Shown: in pieces, positions 1 through 7,799 of the stretch
Numbering within the stretch: position 1 is the first letter of the stretch
Layout: every line of letters begins with the position of its first letter
Assembly (NCBI GenBank): GCA_035415815.1
Contig: DAOOGR010000004.1
Span: 1-52,370, forward strand
Length of the DNA stretch: 52,370 nucleotides
Reading direction: 5' to 3'
DNA from: Rectinema sp003452735
Lineage (GTDB): Bacteria > Spirochaetota > Spirochaetia > Treponematales > Rectinemataceae
Made by a program: the position numbers and the translations under genes
The notes under the pieces: generated by a model
Database searches by the model: none
Told to the model about the DNA's origin: nothing
What the model saw: only the letters and a program-made list of their open reading frames with translations

Positions 1-2
1 AA

Positions 3-317
3 ATGAAACGCTATGCATTTGTCATGCAGCTCAAACCTGGAAATGAAGCGGAATACAAACGCCGACATGATGAGATATGGCCCGAACTAAAGGACGAGCT
101 TCGTAAGGCAGGAATTTCGAATTATTCGATTTACTTAGATCCTGAAACATTAAGGCTTTTTGCAATTCAAAACCTAGCTGACGATGAGAAAAGCGATTCC
201 TTGTCCAGATTGCCAATAATGCACAAGTGGTGGGATTCGATGAAAGACCTCATGGAAACGAATGCTGATAATTCACCTAAAGTTTGGGCGCTTAAAAAAA
301 TGTTCCATATGGACTGA
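3..317 (+). CDS. rhaM: L-rhamnose mutarotase RhaM
   Basis: Interconverts the alpha and beta anomers of L-rhamnose so that the isomerase receives its preferred form; cytoplasmic. At 104 residues it has the same length as E. coli RhaM and shows the family landmarks: KRYAFVMQLKPG at the N-terminus, the catalytic His22 in RRHDEIWPEL, the NYSIYLD strand, the paired Trp of HKWWDSM and NADNSP near the C-terminus. The ATG is only two bases from the window edge, so its ribosome binding site cannot be seen, but the protein looks complete. It is followed after 18 bases by the aldolase and then by rhaA, so it belongs to a rhamnose operon whose upstream part (probably transporter and kinase) lies outside the window. 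Confidence 0.95.
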   Translation: MKRYAFVMQLKPGNEAEYKRRHDEIWPELKDELRKAGISNYSIYLDPETLRLFAIQNLADDEKSDSLSRLPIMHKWWDSMKDLMETNADNSPKVWALKKMFHMD

Positions 318-335
318 ATACATGAAGGTGTGTGC

Positions 336-1523
336 ATGAATCTCGATTCTATTATAAGGCTTTCTCGCCGCTATGGAGCGGACTCCCGATACGTTTTGGC
401 TGGAGGAGGAAACACTTCTCTCAAGCAAGATAATGTCATGGCGGTAAAGGCTTCGGGAGTTTCATTGGGAACAATCGACAAGAGAGGTTTTGTATTGTTA
501 TCGCTTCCTCAGCTCATCGATATTTTCGAGACTGCACTTCCTTCCAGCGCGGCGGAACGTGAGAAAATCGTGCTCGAAAGGCTTCTTGCTTCACGCTTGC
601 CGGAACAGACGATGCGGCCAAGCGTTGAGACGCTGCTGCATGCCTTATTTCCTTTTAAGTTCGTTGTGCATCTGCATCCTGCGCTGGTCAACGGTCTATT
701 ATGTTCGGTCGAAGCTCTCGAAAAAGCACCTGAGCTATTTGGGGAAGAAGCTGAAATTCTCCCTTATATCACGCCTGGATATACTCTTGCAGATAGAGTC
801 CGAACATTGTTTAAAACACGCAAATCCATGGGCAAAGGCCCAATTAAAATACTTTTCTTGCAGAATCATGGAGTATTTGTCGCTGCGGATAATGCTGATG
901 AAATAGGTGATCTATATAGGTACATTTTTAATACTCTGGAAAAATGGGTAAAGCCATTGCCAGTGGATGATGATACTTATTCTGTAGTAAGCAAGGCAAA
1001 GAGCGAGCTTCTATCAGAGGATGCGAGGATAGTGATGGAAGCTATATCCTCGGAATTTAACGTAAGATTTTTCTTTACGTCAAATTCGCTTTTGGATTAT
1101 TTCCTAAGCTCACCTGAAGCTTTTATTCCGCTTAGTAAACCTTTTACACCCGATCACATTGTCTATGCTGGCGCTTGGCCTCTTTTTCTCAGCCAATCAG
1201 CAGCAAGCGACCCCGAATACCTCAGATCATCAATACATGGATACATCTCAGACCATGATGAACTGCCAAAAATTCTCGCAATCCAAGGAATCGGCGTTGT
1301 CGGCCTAGGAAAAGACCACAAGGCAGCCGAACGCGCCTGCCTTCTCTTTCAAGATGCCGCAAAAATCGCCTGGTACGCTCAGTCATTTGGAGGCGTTCAT
1401 CCGATGGAACAAAAAGATGCGGATTTTATCCGAGATTGGGAAGTAGAAAAATTCCGGTCGGGGGTAGCTGCCAGCGGGCTGACCACTCCTTCTTCGGAAA
1501 GTGCTCCTATACTAAAGAAATGA
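336..1523 (+). CDS. Class II aldolase, rhamnulose-1-phosphate aldolase type (aldolase domain only)
   Basis: Likely cleaves L-rhamnulose 1-phosphate to dihydroxyacetone phosphate and L-lactaldehyde. The protein (395 aa) has a class II aldolase/adducin domain over roughly residues 1-230: AGGGNTSLK near the N-terminus, the acid SVETLLHAL, metal ligands in VVHLHPALVNG and a third His in LQNHGVFVAA. The remaining part, ending near EVEKFRSGVAASG, resembles the aldolase half of the bifunctional RhaEW-type aldolase/lactaldehyde dehydrogenase, but the short-chain dehydrogenase half (about 300 aa) is absent. I chose ATG 336 because GAAGG at 324-328 sits seven bases upstream; a GTG at 330 would lie inside that ribosome binding site. 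Placement between rhaM and rhaA supports the rhamnose role. Exact substrate is inferred. Confidence 0.85.
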   Translation: MNLDSIIRLSRRYGADSRYVLAGGGNTSLKQDNVMAVKASGVSLGTIDKRGFVLLSLPQLIDIFETALPSSAAEREKIVLERLLASRLPEQTMRPSVETLLHALFPFKFVVHLHPALVNGLLCSVEALEKAPELFGEEAEILPYITPGYTLADRVRTLFKTRKSMGKGPIKILFLQNHGVFVAADNADEIGDLYRYIFNTLEKWVKPLPVDDDTYSVVSKAKSELLSEDARIVMEAISSEFNVRFFFTSNSLLDYFLSSPEAFIPLSKPFTPDHIVYAGAWPLFLSQSAASDPEYLRSSIHGYISDHDELPKILAIQGIGVVGLGKDHKAAERACLLFQDAAKIAWYAQSFGGVHPMEQKDADFIRDWEVEKFRSGVAASGLTTPSSESAPILKK

Positions 1524-1551
1524 TTTCTAGCTATGAAGGGAGGAGAATTCA

Positions 1552-2808
1552 ATGCCCAGAACTGAGCAAGAATATAAAGCAGCACGAGAGACCTATGCTG
1601 AACTTGGCATCGATACAGATCAAGCCATAGAGACTCTCGCCTCTATACCACTTTCCATCCATTGCTGGCAGGGAGACGATGTAATAGGCTTCGACGGAGC
1701 TACATCACTCTCTGGTGGCATACTCTCCACAGGAAGCTATCCTGGTCGAGCGCGCAATGCCGAAGAGCTGCGGTCGGACGCCGTCTTCGCCTTCAGCCTT
1801 ATACCCGGTAAAAAGCGCTTTAACCTCCATGCCATGTATGCAGAAACAGGTGGCGCCAAAGTAGATCGTTGCGATCTTGAGCCGCGCTACTATGAAGGCT
1901 GGATAGAATGGGCAAAACAACAACATATCGGCTTGGATTTCAATCCAACTTTCTTTTCTCATCCTCTTGCAGAAAGCGGCTGGACTTTAGCTCATCCAGA
2001 TAATGATATTCGAGATTTTTGGATTCGGCATGGCAAGGCAAGCAGACGCATAGCCCAGTCCATCGCCGATACACTCAAGGACCATGTTGTCAATAATCTC
2101 TGGGTGCCTGACGGTTACAAAGATATGCCGGCCGACCGCCTTGGTCCGCGCTTAAGACTCAAAGAGTCTCTCGATGCCATATATTCTGAAAAACTACCAA
2201 ACGACCGTGTACTCGACAGCGTAGAATCCAAGCTCTTTGGTATAGGCTCAGAAGCCTATGTAGCAGGTTCCCACGAATTCTATCTGGGCTATGCGTCCCA
2301 AAAAGCCATTGGTCTATGCTATGACATGGGCCACTTCCACCCCACCGAAAACATAGCGGACAAGATTTCTTCGACTCTTCTGTATGTGCCTTACCTGATT
2401 ATCCACTTGAGCAGGGGATTGCGTTGGGACTCAGATCACATAGTCGTCTGGAATGATTCGCTCACAGATGTCTGTAGAGAGATCGTCAGGATGCATGTCT
2501 GGGATAGAGTCCATCTTGCCCTCGATTACTTCGATTCGAGCGTAAATCGCATCTCGGCATGGATCAACGGGGCACGCAGCACCCAAAGAGCCCTACTCTA
2601 TGCTTTTCTTGAGCCTATAGAACAGATGCGCGCTGCGGAAGAACAAGGAGACTTTGGAACAAGGCTCTCCTATATCGAAGAATCAAGCTCTCTGCCTTTT
2701 AGCGCTGTATGGCACCATTATTGCGAGACAGAAAATGTTCCTTATGGTCCCAGTTGGCTCGAAGATGTAAAAGATTACGAGAAGAAGGTCTTGGCGAAAA
2801 GACCATGA
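1552..2808 (+). CDS. rhaA: L-rhamnose isomerase RhaA
   Basis: Converts L-rhamnose to L-rhamnulose, the first committed step of the phosphorylative rhamnose pathway; cytoplasmic TIM-barrel metalloenzyme. The 418-residue length matches the family (E. coli 419). Visible landmarks are SIHCWQGDDVIGF near the N-terminus, GGILSTGSYPGRARN, the metal-site stretch CYDMGHFHPTE and the highly conserved HLSRGLRWDSDHIV segment. The ATG is preceded by GGGAGGAGAA. It is the last gene of the rhamnose operon visible here; a kinase for rhamnulose is not in the window and must lie elsewhere, most simply upstream of rhaM. Confidence 0.96.
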   Translation: MPRTEQEYKAARETYAELGIDTDQAIETLASIPLSIHCWQGDDVIGFDGATSLSGGILSTGSYPGRARNAEELRSDAVFAFSLIPGKKRFNLHAMYAETGGAKVDRCDLEPRYYEGWIEWAKQQHIGLDFNPTFFSHPLAESGWTLAHPDNDIRDFWIRHGKASRRIAQSIADTLKDHVVNNLWVPDGYKDMPADRLGPRLRLKESLDAIYSEKLPNDRVLDSVESKLFGIGSEAYVAGSHEFYLGYASQKAIGLCYDMGHFHPTENIADKISSTLLYVPYLIIHLSRGLRWDSDHIVVWNDSLTDVCREIVRMHVWDRVHLALDYFDSSVNRISAWINGARSTQRALLYAFLEPIEQMRAAEEQGDFGTRLSYIEESSSLPFSAVWHHYCETENVPYGPSWLEDVKDYEKKVLAKRP

Positions 2809-2891
2809 CTTTACAGAAGTAGATAATCCCAATAAGCTAAACCTATACAGATATTCTCGTTCTTGACTAATAGTGTCCAAAACCTAGATAT

Positions 2892-2897
2892 TATAAT
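2892..2897 (+). promoter_or_regulatory. TATAAT -10 box upstream of the acyltransferase
   Basis: A perfect TATAAT lies 22 bases before the ATG at 2920. The upstream TTGACT at 2863-2868 is 23 bases away, too far for a normal spacing, so the -35 is weak or absent. The box supports the ATG at 2920 over the upstream TTG at 2863. Confidence 0.4.
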
Positions 2898-2919
2898 ATA
2901 TAGGGTAGAAAACGAACGC

Positions 2920-3864
2920 ATGGCAAACCAAGAGAATATAGATATCAAAGAGAAAAGGTATTCAAGACCTAATCTCAAAATGGTGGAGCAGAACCTCCAT
3001 ACGACTTCTAAGACTGACAATTTTGATATCGAAAAAGAAATAAATGGAAACAGGTATGCAGAAATCGTTACCCAGAGCAATAAGCCGCTTTTTACCTTTC
3101 TCCGCGTTTCCATTAGAGAAGACCTCAGATTCACGCTGCCTCGTATTATCATGCGAACGGCAAAAACCATGCGTCGAATTCCGCGCACCTTCATAATCAA
3201 AAACGAAAAAGAACTCGACCAATATGTATTCGAAACTATTTCCTTATGGGCACGCAGCTTAATAAGAATTACTAAAATGGATCTCGAGGTGAGGGGCGCA
3301 GAAAAAATCCTTCCCGATAAGACCTATCTTTTTGCTTCTAATCATCGATCGCCAGCGGATATACCTCTGCTCTTCGTTTGCATTCCTCAACCCGCTGCCT
3401 TTGTAGCCAATGACTTATTTAGAAAAATTCCTGCTCTCTCTTATTGGATGCGCGCAAGCGGCTCGGTCTTTGTCGATCAAGGCAATACACAATCGGAAGT
3501 GCGCGCCCTGAAAGCCATGGAAAAGCGTTTGAAGAAGGGCCGAAGCCTCATATTATTCCCTGAGGGACATATGCACCAAGGCAAAGGAATCGGTGAGTTC
3601 AGCCGAGGTGGCTTGTTTGCAGCAGTTCTATGCGGCGTTCCAATCGTACCTATATGTACCTATGGAACAGATAAAGTCATGCGACCTGGCAGTTTTCATA
3701 TCAATCCATATCGCCATGTAGTTGTAGAATTCGGTGACCCCATAGAGACCAAGAATTTAGATAGAGCAGATAAAAAGCGCATCCATCTTGTGGTTCATGA
3801 CATCATAAAAAGCATGAGAACAGCTCTCGAGCAGGAATTCTCATCCTCAAGAAAGAAAAATTGA
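2920..3864 (+). CDS. plsC: 1-acyl-sn-glycerol-3-phosphate acyltransferase (PlsC family)
   Basis: Transfers an acyl chain to the sn-2 position of lysophosphatidic acid in membrane phospholipid synthesis, at the inner face of the cytoplasmic membrane. The family blocks are in order: block I NHRSPADIPLLF with the H-x4-D catalytic pair, block II around SGSVFVDQGN, block III LFPEGHMHQG where the usual EGTR reads EGHM, and block IV VPIVPICTYGT. At 314 aa it is longer than a minimal PlsC (about 240) because of an N-terminal extension of roughly 90 polar residues that I do not recognise. A TTG at 2863 would give a longer product, but a TATAAT at 2892-2897 points to ATG 2920. It stands alone and converges on the MscS-type gene. 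Confidence 0.82.
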   Translation: MANQENIDIKEKRYSRPNLKMVEQNLHTTSKTDNFDIEKEINGNRYAEIVTQSNKPLFTFLRVSIREDLRFTLPRIIMRTAKTMRRIPRTFIIKNEKELDQYVFETISLWARSLIRITKMDLEVRGAEKILPDKTYLFASNHRSPADIPLLFVCIPQPAAFVANDLFRKIPALSYWMRASGSVFVDQGNTQSEVRALKAMEKRLKKGRSLILFPEGHMHQGKGIGEFSRGGLFAAVLCGVPIVPICTYGTDKVMRPGSFHINPYRHVVVEFGDPIETKNLDRADKKRIHLVVHDIIKSMRTALEQEFSSSRKKN

Positions 3865-3895
3865 GCCTACCATACACCAAAAGAGGCATAAGCAT

Positions 3896-4579
3896 TTATC
3901 CCTCAAGATCGGTTCTGTGCGCAGCCCGCTCGCGCTCACGAAGCGACCTAAGAAAGCTCTCCACATACTGTCTGGCAATATCCTTACAGCCAAGACCAAT
4001 CGCTATTGCAACTCCCAGCGCTACAGAGCCTATCAGCAATAAAAGAAGAACATTCACAATCGATTCAAAACCGAGCTGTTCGACGACCATGATGACGACA
4101 ATGATATAGCCCACAACTCTAATTAGTCTCTTGACCAATGTTGCTGAGCTAAGCCCTGCATTGTTCATTATCGTCATTACGAAATTTGAAAGAAAATTTG
4201 CAATAAAAATGCCAATCGTCGCAGTGATTATAGTGGCTAGAATTGATGGAATCGCAGCATATAACCATGAAGAAATCGTCTCGGCAGCCCTTTTATCGAG
4301 TACTGATGCAGCTTTTGCCAAAGCAAAGAGCATCACAATCCAATATAGAAAAACACCAATGAGCTTTGAAGCAGAATACCTAACATTTCCCTTGCGCAAA
4401 AATTCCTTGATACCGATCTTCTCCGAAAGCACATCGAACTTGAGCCAAGCTAATATAATTGGCACAAGGAGCTTAAGGAGCTTGGCAATTGCCCAGCCTA
4501 CCAATAGAATAAGGATTGCCCCAATCCCCGATGGTAAATTGTCGATCCATTGTCCTATTATAATTATAATATCGTTCAT
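3896..4579 (-). CDS. Small MscS-type membrane protein (TM-helix channel, no beta domain)
   Basis: Integral membrane protein of 227 aa with about five hydrophobic segments: an N-terminal helix in ILILLVGWAIAKLL, one near VFLYWIVMLFALA, one near IPSILATIITATIGIFIANF, one near VVGYIIVVIMVVEQLG, and a last Gly/Ala-rich helix ending in GLGCKDIARQYVESFLRSL. This resembles the repeated TM-helix segments and pore helix of MscS relatives, but the protein stops right after the pore helix and lacks the cytosolic beta and cage domains. GGAGGAAAATTG precedes the ATG. It begins 27 bases after the opine-dehydrogenase stop, so it is probably the fourth gene of that operon and could be a channel or exporter for its product; that role is inference. 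Confidence 0.72.
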   Translation of the reverse strand: MNDIIIIIGQWIDNLPSGIGAILILLVGWAIAKLLKLLVPIILAWLKFDVLSEKIGIKEFLRKGNVRYSASKLIGVFLYWIVMLFALAKAASVLDKRAAETISSWLYAAIPSILATIITATIGIFIANFLSNFVMTIMNNAGLSSATLVKRLIRVVGYIIVVIMVVEQLGFESIVNVLLLLLIGSVALGVAIAIGLGCKDIARQYVESFLRSLRERERAAHRTDLEG

Positions 4580-4606
4580 TCAATTTTCCTCCATTGAGAG
4601 CCCTGT

Positions 4607-5749
4607 TTAGCCCTCGGTGACAAGACGGTGGAGTTCCTCCACGGACATACCTTCGATGCCGAGAGAATGTACCGTGCGTCCATTGGCTTTATAGTCCTGC
4701 CCAAGCATTAGATTCGCAAGATCTATGATTAAGTTTATTGCTGGAGTCTCAATGCTATACATAGCAGCCATACTTGCCATAGGTACAAGGCTCATAGGTA
4801 CATCTTCCCATATATAGCGATGATCGATAGAACGCGGCGCCTTTAGCCCGGCATAAGCTACGGTTGAGCGAATCGCGGTATATAGATCATCTCCCACTGA
4901 ATCGTAAGTTAGATAGAGCCATTCTCTCGCCGAGACCGTCCGGATTCCTAGAGCTCGGGCTAATGCAAGCCTTTCATCGTCTATTGTTTGGAGCACCCTT
5001 GCCACAGATGGTGAAATGCCTTGAAGATAATACTCGAAATCTCCGCCTGTGGACTCTATCCATCCTGCATTTAGAAGCGTCAGAGCGGGGTGAAACACAG
5101 CCCCGATATTCTCGAGGCTCGTAGCTAAAACATTGCTCCCTGCAATGAACTGAGGAAAAGCAACATCGATCACTTTTAGCACAGCCGGGGTAAGAAACGA
5201 AGGTAATGCGCTAACGGGCACTCCATTTTTGATACTAAAAATATGAGCTCTATTTCTGGTGATCATCCGTGAGGCATATATGAACGTTTGCGCTTCGACT
5301 AAAACTACACGAGCCTTGCATTTCTGGCGCTCGAGCTCGGCCCTGAATTCTAATGCCCCTCCAGTTCTTCCGGGATTGAGCACAACAATCTGTCCATCCT
5401 TTAGAAAAGGCGCCATCAATGTAGCTAGACTATAGTGCGCAGTCGAGGGAGTAACTATCATAATAACATCCGAACCTTCTACAGCTTCCCCAATATCTGC
5501 GCTTGCTAGGAGCACTGGTCCAAAGCCAGTCACTGCTCCTTCAATATCGATGCCCCCATACCAGTGAATCGCATTTAGATGCTCATTGGTGCGATTGTAG
5601 ATGTGAACCGGAAAGCCCATAATTCCGAGATGGCCTGCCATAGCAAGTCCGCCATTCCCCGCCCCCACTACACACCAAACCATCTTTTTGCCTTTAGCAG
5701 CTACAAGATCGAGGTGTTCTACTATCCCCTCCCAATCAATGTTCTTCAC
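4607..5749 (-). CDS. NAD(P)-dependent octopine/nopaline (opine) dehydrogenase family protein
   Basis: Family members reductively condense an amino acid with a 2-oxo acid, or run this in reverse. The 380-residue protein has a Rossmann domain with VVGAGNGGLAMAGHL near residue 30 and a C-terminal opine-dehydrogenase domain with SLENIGAVFHPALTLLNAG carrying the expected catalytic His. The start is a GTG whose ribosome binding site AGGAG lies in the end of the preceding gene; the two reading frames overlap by 14 bases, which suggests translational coupling to the B12 enzyme. The substrates are unknown. The neighbours (ATP-grasp ligase, B12 mutase-like enzyme) suggest it acts on an unusual amino acid made or broken down by the same operon. 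Confidence 0.82.
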   Translation of the reverse strand: MKNIDWEGIVEHLDLVAAKGKKMVWCVVGAGNGGLAMAGHLGIMGFPVHIYNRTNEHLNAIHWYGGIDIEGAVTGFGPVLLASADIGEAVEGSDVIMIVTPSTAHYSLATLMAPFLKDGQIVVLNPGRTGGALEFRAELERQKCKARVVLVEAQTFIYASRMITRNRAHIFSIKNGVPVSALPSFLTPAVLKVIDVAFPQFIAGSNVLATSLENIGAVFHPALTLLNAGWIESTGGDFEYYLQGISPSVARVLQTIDDERLALARALGIRTVSAREWLYLTYDSVGDDLYTAIRSTVAYAGLKAPRSIDHRYIWEDVPMSLVPMASMAAMYSIETPAINLIIDLANLMLGQDYKANGRTVHSLGIEGMSVEELHRLVTEG

Positions 5750-7694
5750 CTAAGTGCTCCTTTTGCCCACCTCCGCTCCCACTTACCTGCCGGCTTGAGT
5801 CAGCATTATGCGAAATCGAAGGTATGAAGCCCCTCTCTTCGAGATTTTTAGATATCCCAAAGAGCCGCTGACTCACGGAGAGTGGCTTGCCTTCCCTATC
5901 GACCACATGAACGCCTCCATGCAGAAACTGCACGGGCTGATTAACCGCCGCTTCGAATTCATCTTTACAAGCAATTAGCCAAGGAAGAGGAAAAACGCCA
6001 GATTTTAGCATTGAATAAAAACCTATTGGACTATAGGCATTCGGAATAGTGGCTTCAATGAATTTGATCATCCTCCTAGCCTCTTTCAATAAGTTTTGTG
6101 TTCGAGCCTCGACCATTTCCGACTTGCCATATTCTGGCATATCGCCTTTCTTCTTTAGACGGCGATATTCCGTGAGCGCGTACCTTGTGATTCGCACCGA
6201 TTCTTCCACCACTTCAGGATCCGCAAGCCTTACGCCTTCTGAATAACTCACCACATGAATAATCTGAGGACTTGCGGGATTGTCCGGCTCGATATCATCC
6301 ATGAGCATGGTAACAGAAGCCAGCTGAGCGCGTGCCCTCTCTAAATTCGATGAGAAGTAGTCGAGCCCACCTCGAGGCTGCAAAATTACCGCAAAATCTG
6401 GATCTTCCAATTCATTAACAAGCACCCTCAAGGCGCGCGCTTTGGCAATATCCTGGATTCCCCATGTATATTTGGGCGTATTGAGCATAATCTGAAGAAT
6501 CAAAGTGTGAATCCCTTGCATCTTTGCTGCCTTAGCTGCAACATAACCAGATACAATGTAACCAACATCATCGCATCCACGAAAAGCAAACTGATGTGGC
6601 ACATTTGGCTCCATGGGTTTTCCGCTCGAGGCGATATGACGCAGTGCCTTAAAATGCTCTTCCAGGTTCTGCATGACTGTATTTTCTCCACGTCCATCGA
6701 GCTGAGAGAACCACCAAAAAGAAAGAGCGTGCCAGCAGATATCCAGAGCTTCTTCATGCATTTTTGCCATATCTGGCACATGTTTTGTGCCTGCATAGGT
6801 ACGGATAAGCATAGGCCGTCCAGCTTCCCAGACTTGTCGATATTCCGCCGCGCTATTTATGGGTACGCCACCACCGTTCGGAAGGCCTGTCCAATCTTCG
6901 CCAAAATGGCTCTGTGTCAACTGAGAACTTCCAATAGAGAGAATATCCAGCATACTCCCTTTCGCCAGTTGCTTTGTCCAGTCGAGAAAAAGTGCGACTG
7001 CTTGCTCACGATCCTCTGCATAAGGGCCTACATGGGCTCGCATGAGCGGAGGGAATCCATGCTTAATGCCATGATGTACGCGATCCACTACTCGCTCTCC
7101 CCAAAGGCCGAATCTTTTGGAACCAGAACGATCTATAGGTTTTACTTCTAAATACTTTCTGTTTTTGATAATTTCACTGCCGAGCTCGAGGCGCGCCTTG
7201 TCGTAAGCGAGCTCCACGCTCGCTTGCTCGGGCACAAGGTGTGCCGGCAGCCCCAACTTTTCCAGTACCTCTTCATAGGACTCGTTACCCTGGAACGTAG
7301 TATCCACAAAGGGCACACGCTCTGCCGCCCGCCTACAGGCGGGCGGCAGACCAGCAAACCACAGAGTAACGATTGGGCCTCCTTCCCTCGCCATTAGCCC
7401 GAGGCGCCGAAGGCGCTCGACAAGGCGCGCAAAAATCTCGACCCCGCGTTCAGGATCGAGCCGATATGAATACCCTAGAATATCTATATGTCTATCGCGT
7501 ATCCATCTAACTAAAACATCCAACGATCTATCATTAGATACTGTGTCAATCTCTTTGTTGACATCTTCGCCAGCAATCTCCACTCTTATGCCGCAATCTC
7601 GCAACATCTGTGCAAACGACAGAATGCCAAGCGTATGTGCATCTATCGAAGGCTTTACAAGGCCAACTACATCAGTCTGCTTTACTCTGTACAA
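5736..7694 (-). CDS. Single-chain cobalamin-dependent mutase-like enzyme (B12-binding domain plus GlmE-like barrel)
   Basis: The 652-residue protein begins with a B12-binding domain: D18-A-H20-T-L-G23 is the canonical DxHxxG motif that supplies the lower axial His, followed by GYSYRL near residue 76 in place of the SxL motif and FAGLPPA near residue 115 in place of the GG motif. The large remainder (about 190-560) resembles the barrel subunit of glutamate mutase: LPNGGGVPINSA, then KPMEPNVPHQFAFRGCDD, then GIQDIAKARALRVL, in the same order as in GlmE. It would carry out a radical carbon-skeleton or amino-group rearrangement. The start is TTG with AAAAGGAG eight bases upstream; the next ATG lies inside the B12 motif. 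A 30-base perfect palindrome lies in the coding region at the GG-motif position. The true substrate is unknown. Confidence 0.75.
   Translation of the reverse strand: MYRVKQTDVVGLVKPSIDAHTLGILSFAQMLRDCGIRVEIAGEDVNKEIDTVSNDRSLDVLVRWIRDRHIDILGYSYRLDPERGVEIFARLVERLRRLGLMAREGGPIVTLWFAGLPPACRRAAERVPFVDTTFQGNESYEEVLEKLGLPAHLVPEQASVELAYDKARLELGSEIIKNRKYLEVKPIDRSGSKRFGLWGERVVDRVHHGIKHGFPPLMRAHVGPYAEDREQAVALFLDWTKQLAKGSMLDILSIGSSQLTQSHFGEDWTGLPNGGGVPINSAAEYRQVWEAGRPMLIRTYAGTKHVPDMAKMHEEALDICWHALSFWWFSQLDGRGENTVMQNLEEHFKALRHIASSGKPMEPNVPHQFAFRGCDDVGYIVSGYVAAKAAKMQGIHTLILQIMLNTPKYTWGIQDIAKARALRVLVNELEDPDFAVILQPRGGLDYFSSNLERARAQLASVTMLMDDIEPDNPASPQIIHVVSYSEGVRLADPEVVEESVRITRYALTEYRRLKKKGDMPEYGKSEMVEARTQNLLKEARRMIKFIEATIPNAYSPIGFYSMLKSGVFPLPWLIACKDEFEAAVNQPVQFLHGGVHVVDREGKPLSVSQRLFGISKNLEERGFIPSISHNADSSRQVSGSGGGQKEHLGEEH
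7321..7350. repeat. 30-base perfect GC-rich palindrome inside the B12-enzyme gene
   Basis: Two 14-base arms (7321-7334 and 7337-7350) are exact reverse complements around a central AC. The arms are made of CTGCCGCCCGCC-type sequence, far richer in GC than the surroundings. In frame it encodes GLPPACRRAAE, exactly where the GG motif of the B12 domain is expected. No second copy was seen in this window. Confidence 0.8.
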
Positions 7695-7799
7695 CTTAAA
7701 ATCTCCTTTTAGCAGCTTGTCCTGGATTGCTCAAACCGTCATTTCACTTCAGTTCTCTAACATCTTAGAACCTCTTTTTATATACTTAAAAGGATTACC

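Noticed and set aside
490..906. A 138-codon open frame on the plus strand inside the aldolase gene
   Set aside because: It lies in another frame of a well-supported gene, has no family motif and a Cys- and Arg-rich composition typical of shadow frames.
2863..2868. TTGACT as a -35 box, or TTG as a start codon, for the acyltransferase
   Set aside because: The distance to TATAAT is 23 bases, too long for a -35, and no ribosome binding site precedes the TTG.
4131..4610. A 159-codon plus-strand frame opposite the MscS-type gene
   Set aside because: The minus-strand frame has clear membrane helices and a ribosome binding site; this one has neither motif nor start signal.
6507..7151. A 214-codon plus-strand frame opposite the B12 enzyme gene
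   Set aside because: Antisense to a long gene with recognised motifs; its product is Cys- and His-rich without any domain I recognise.
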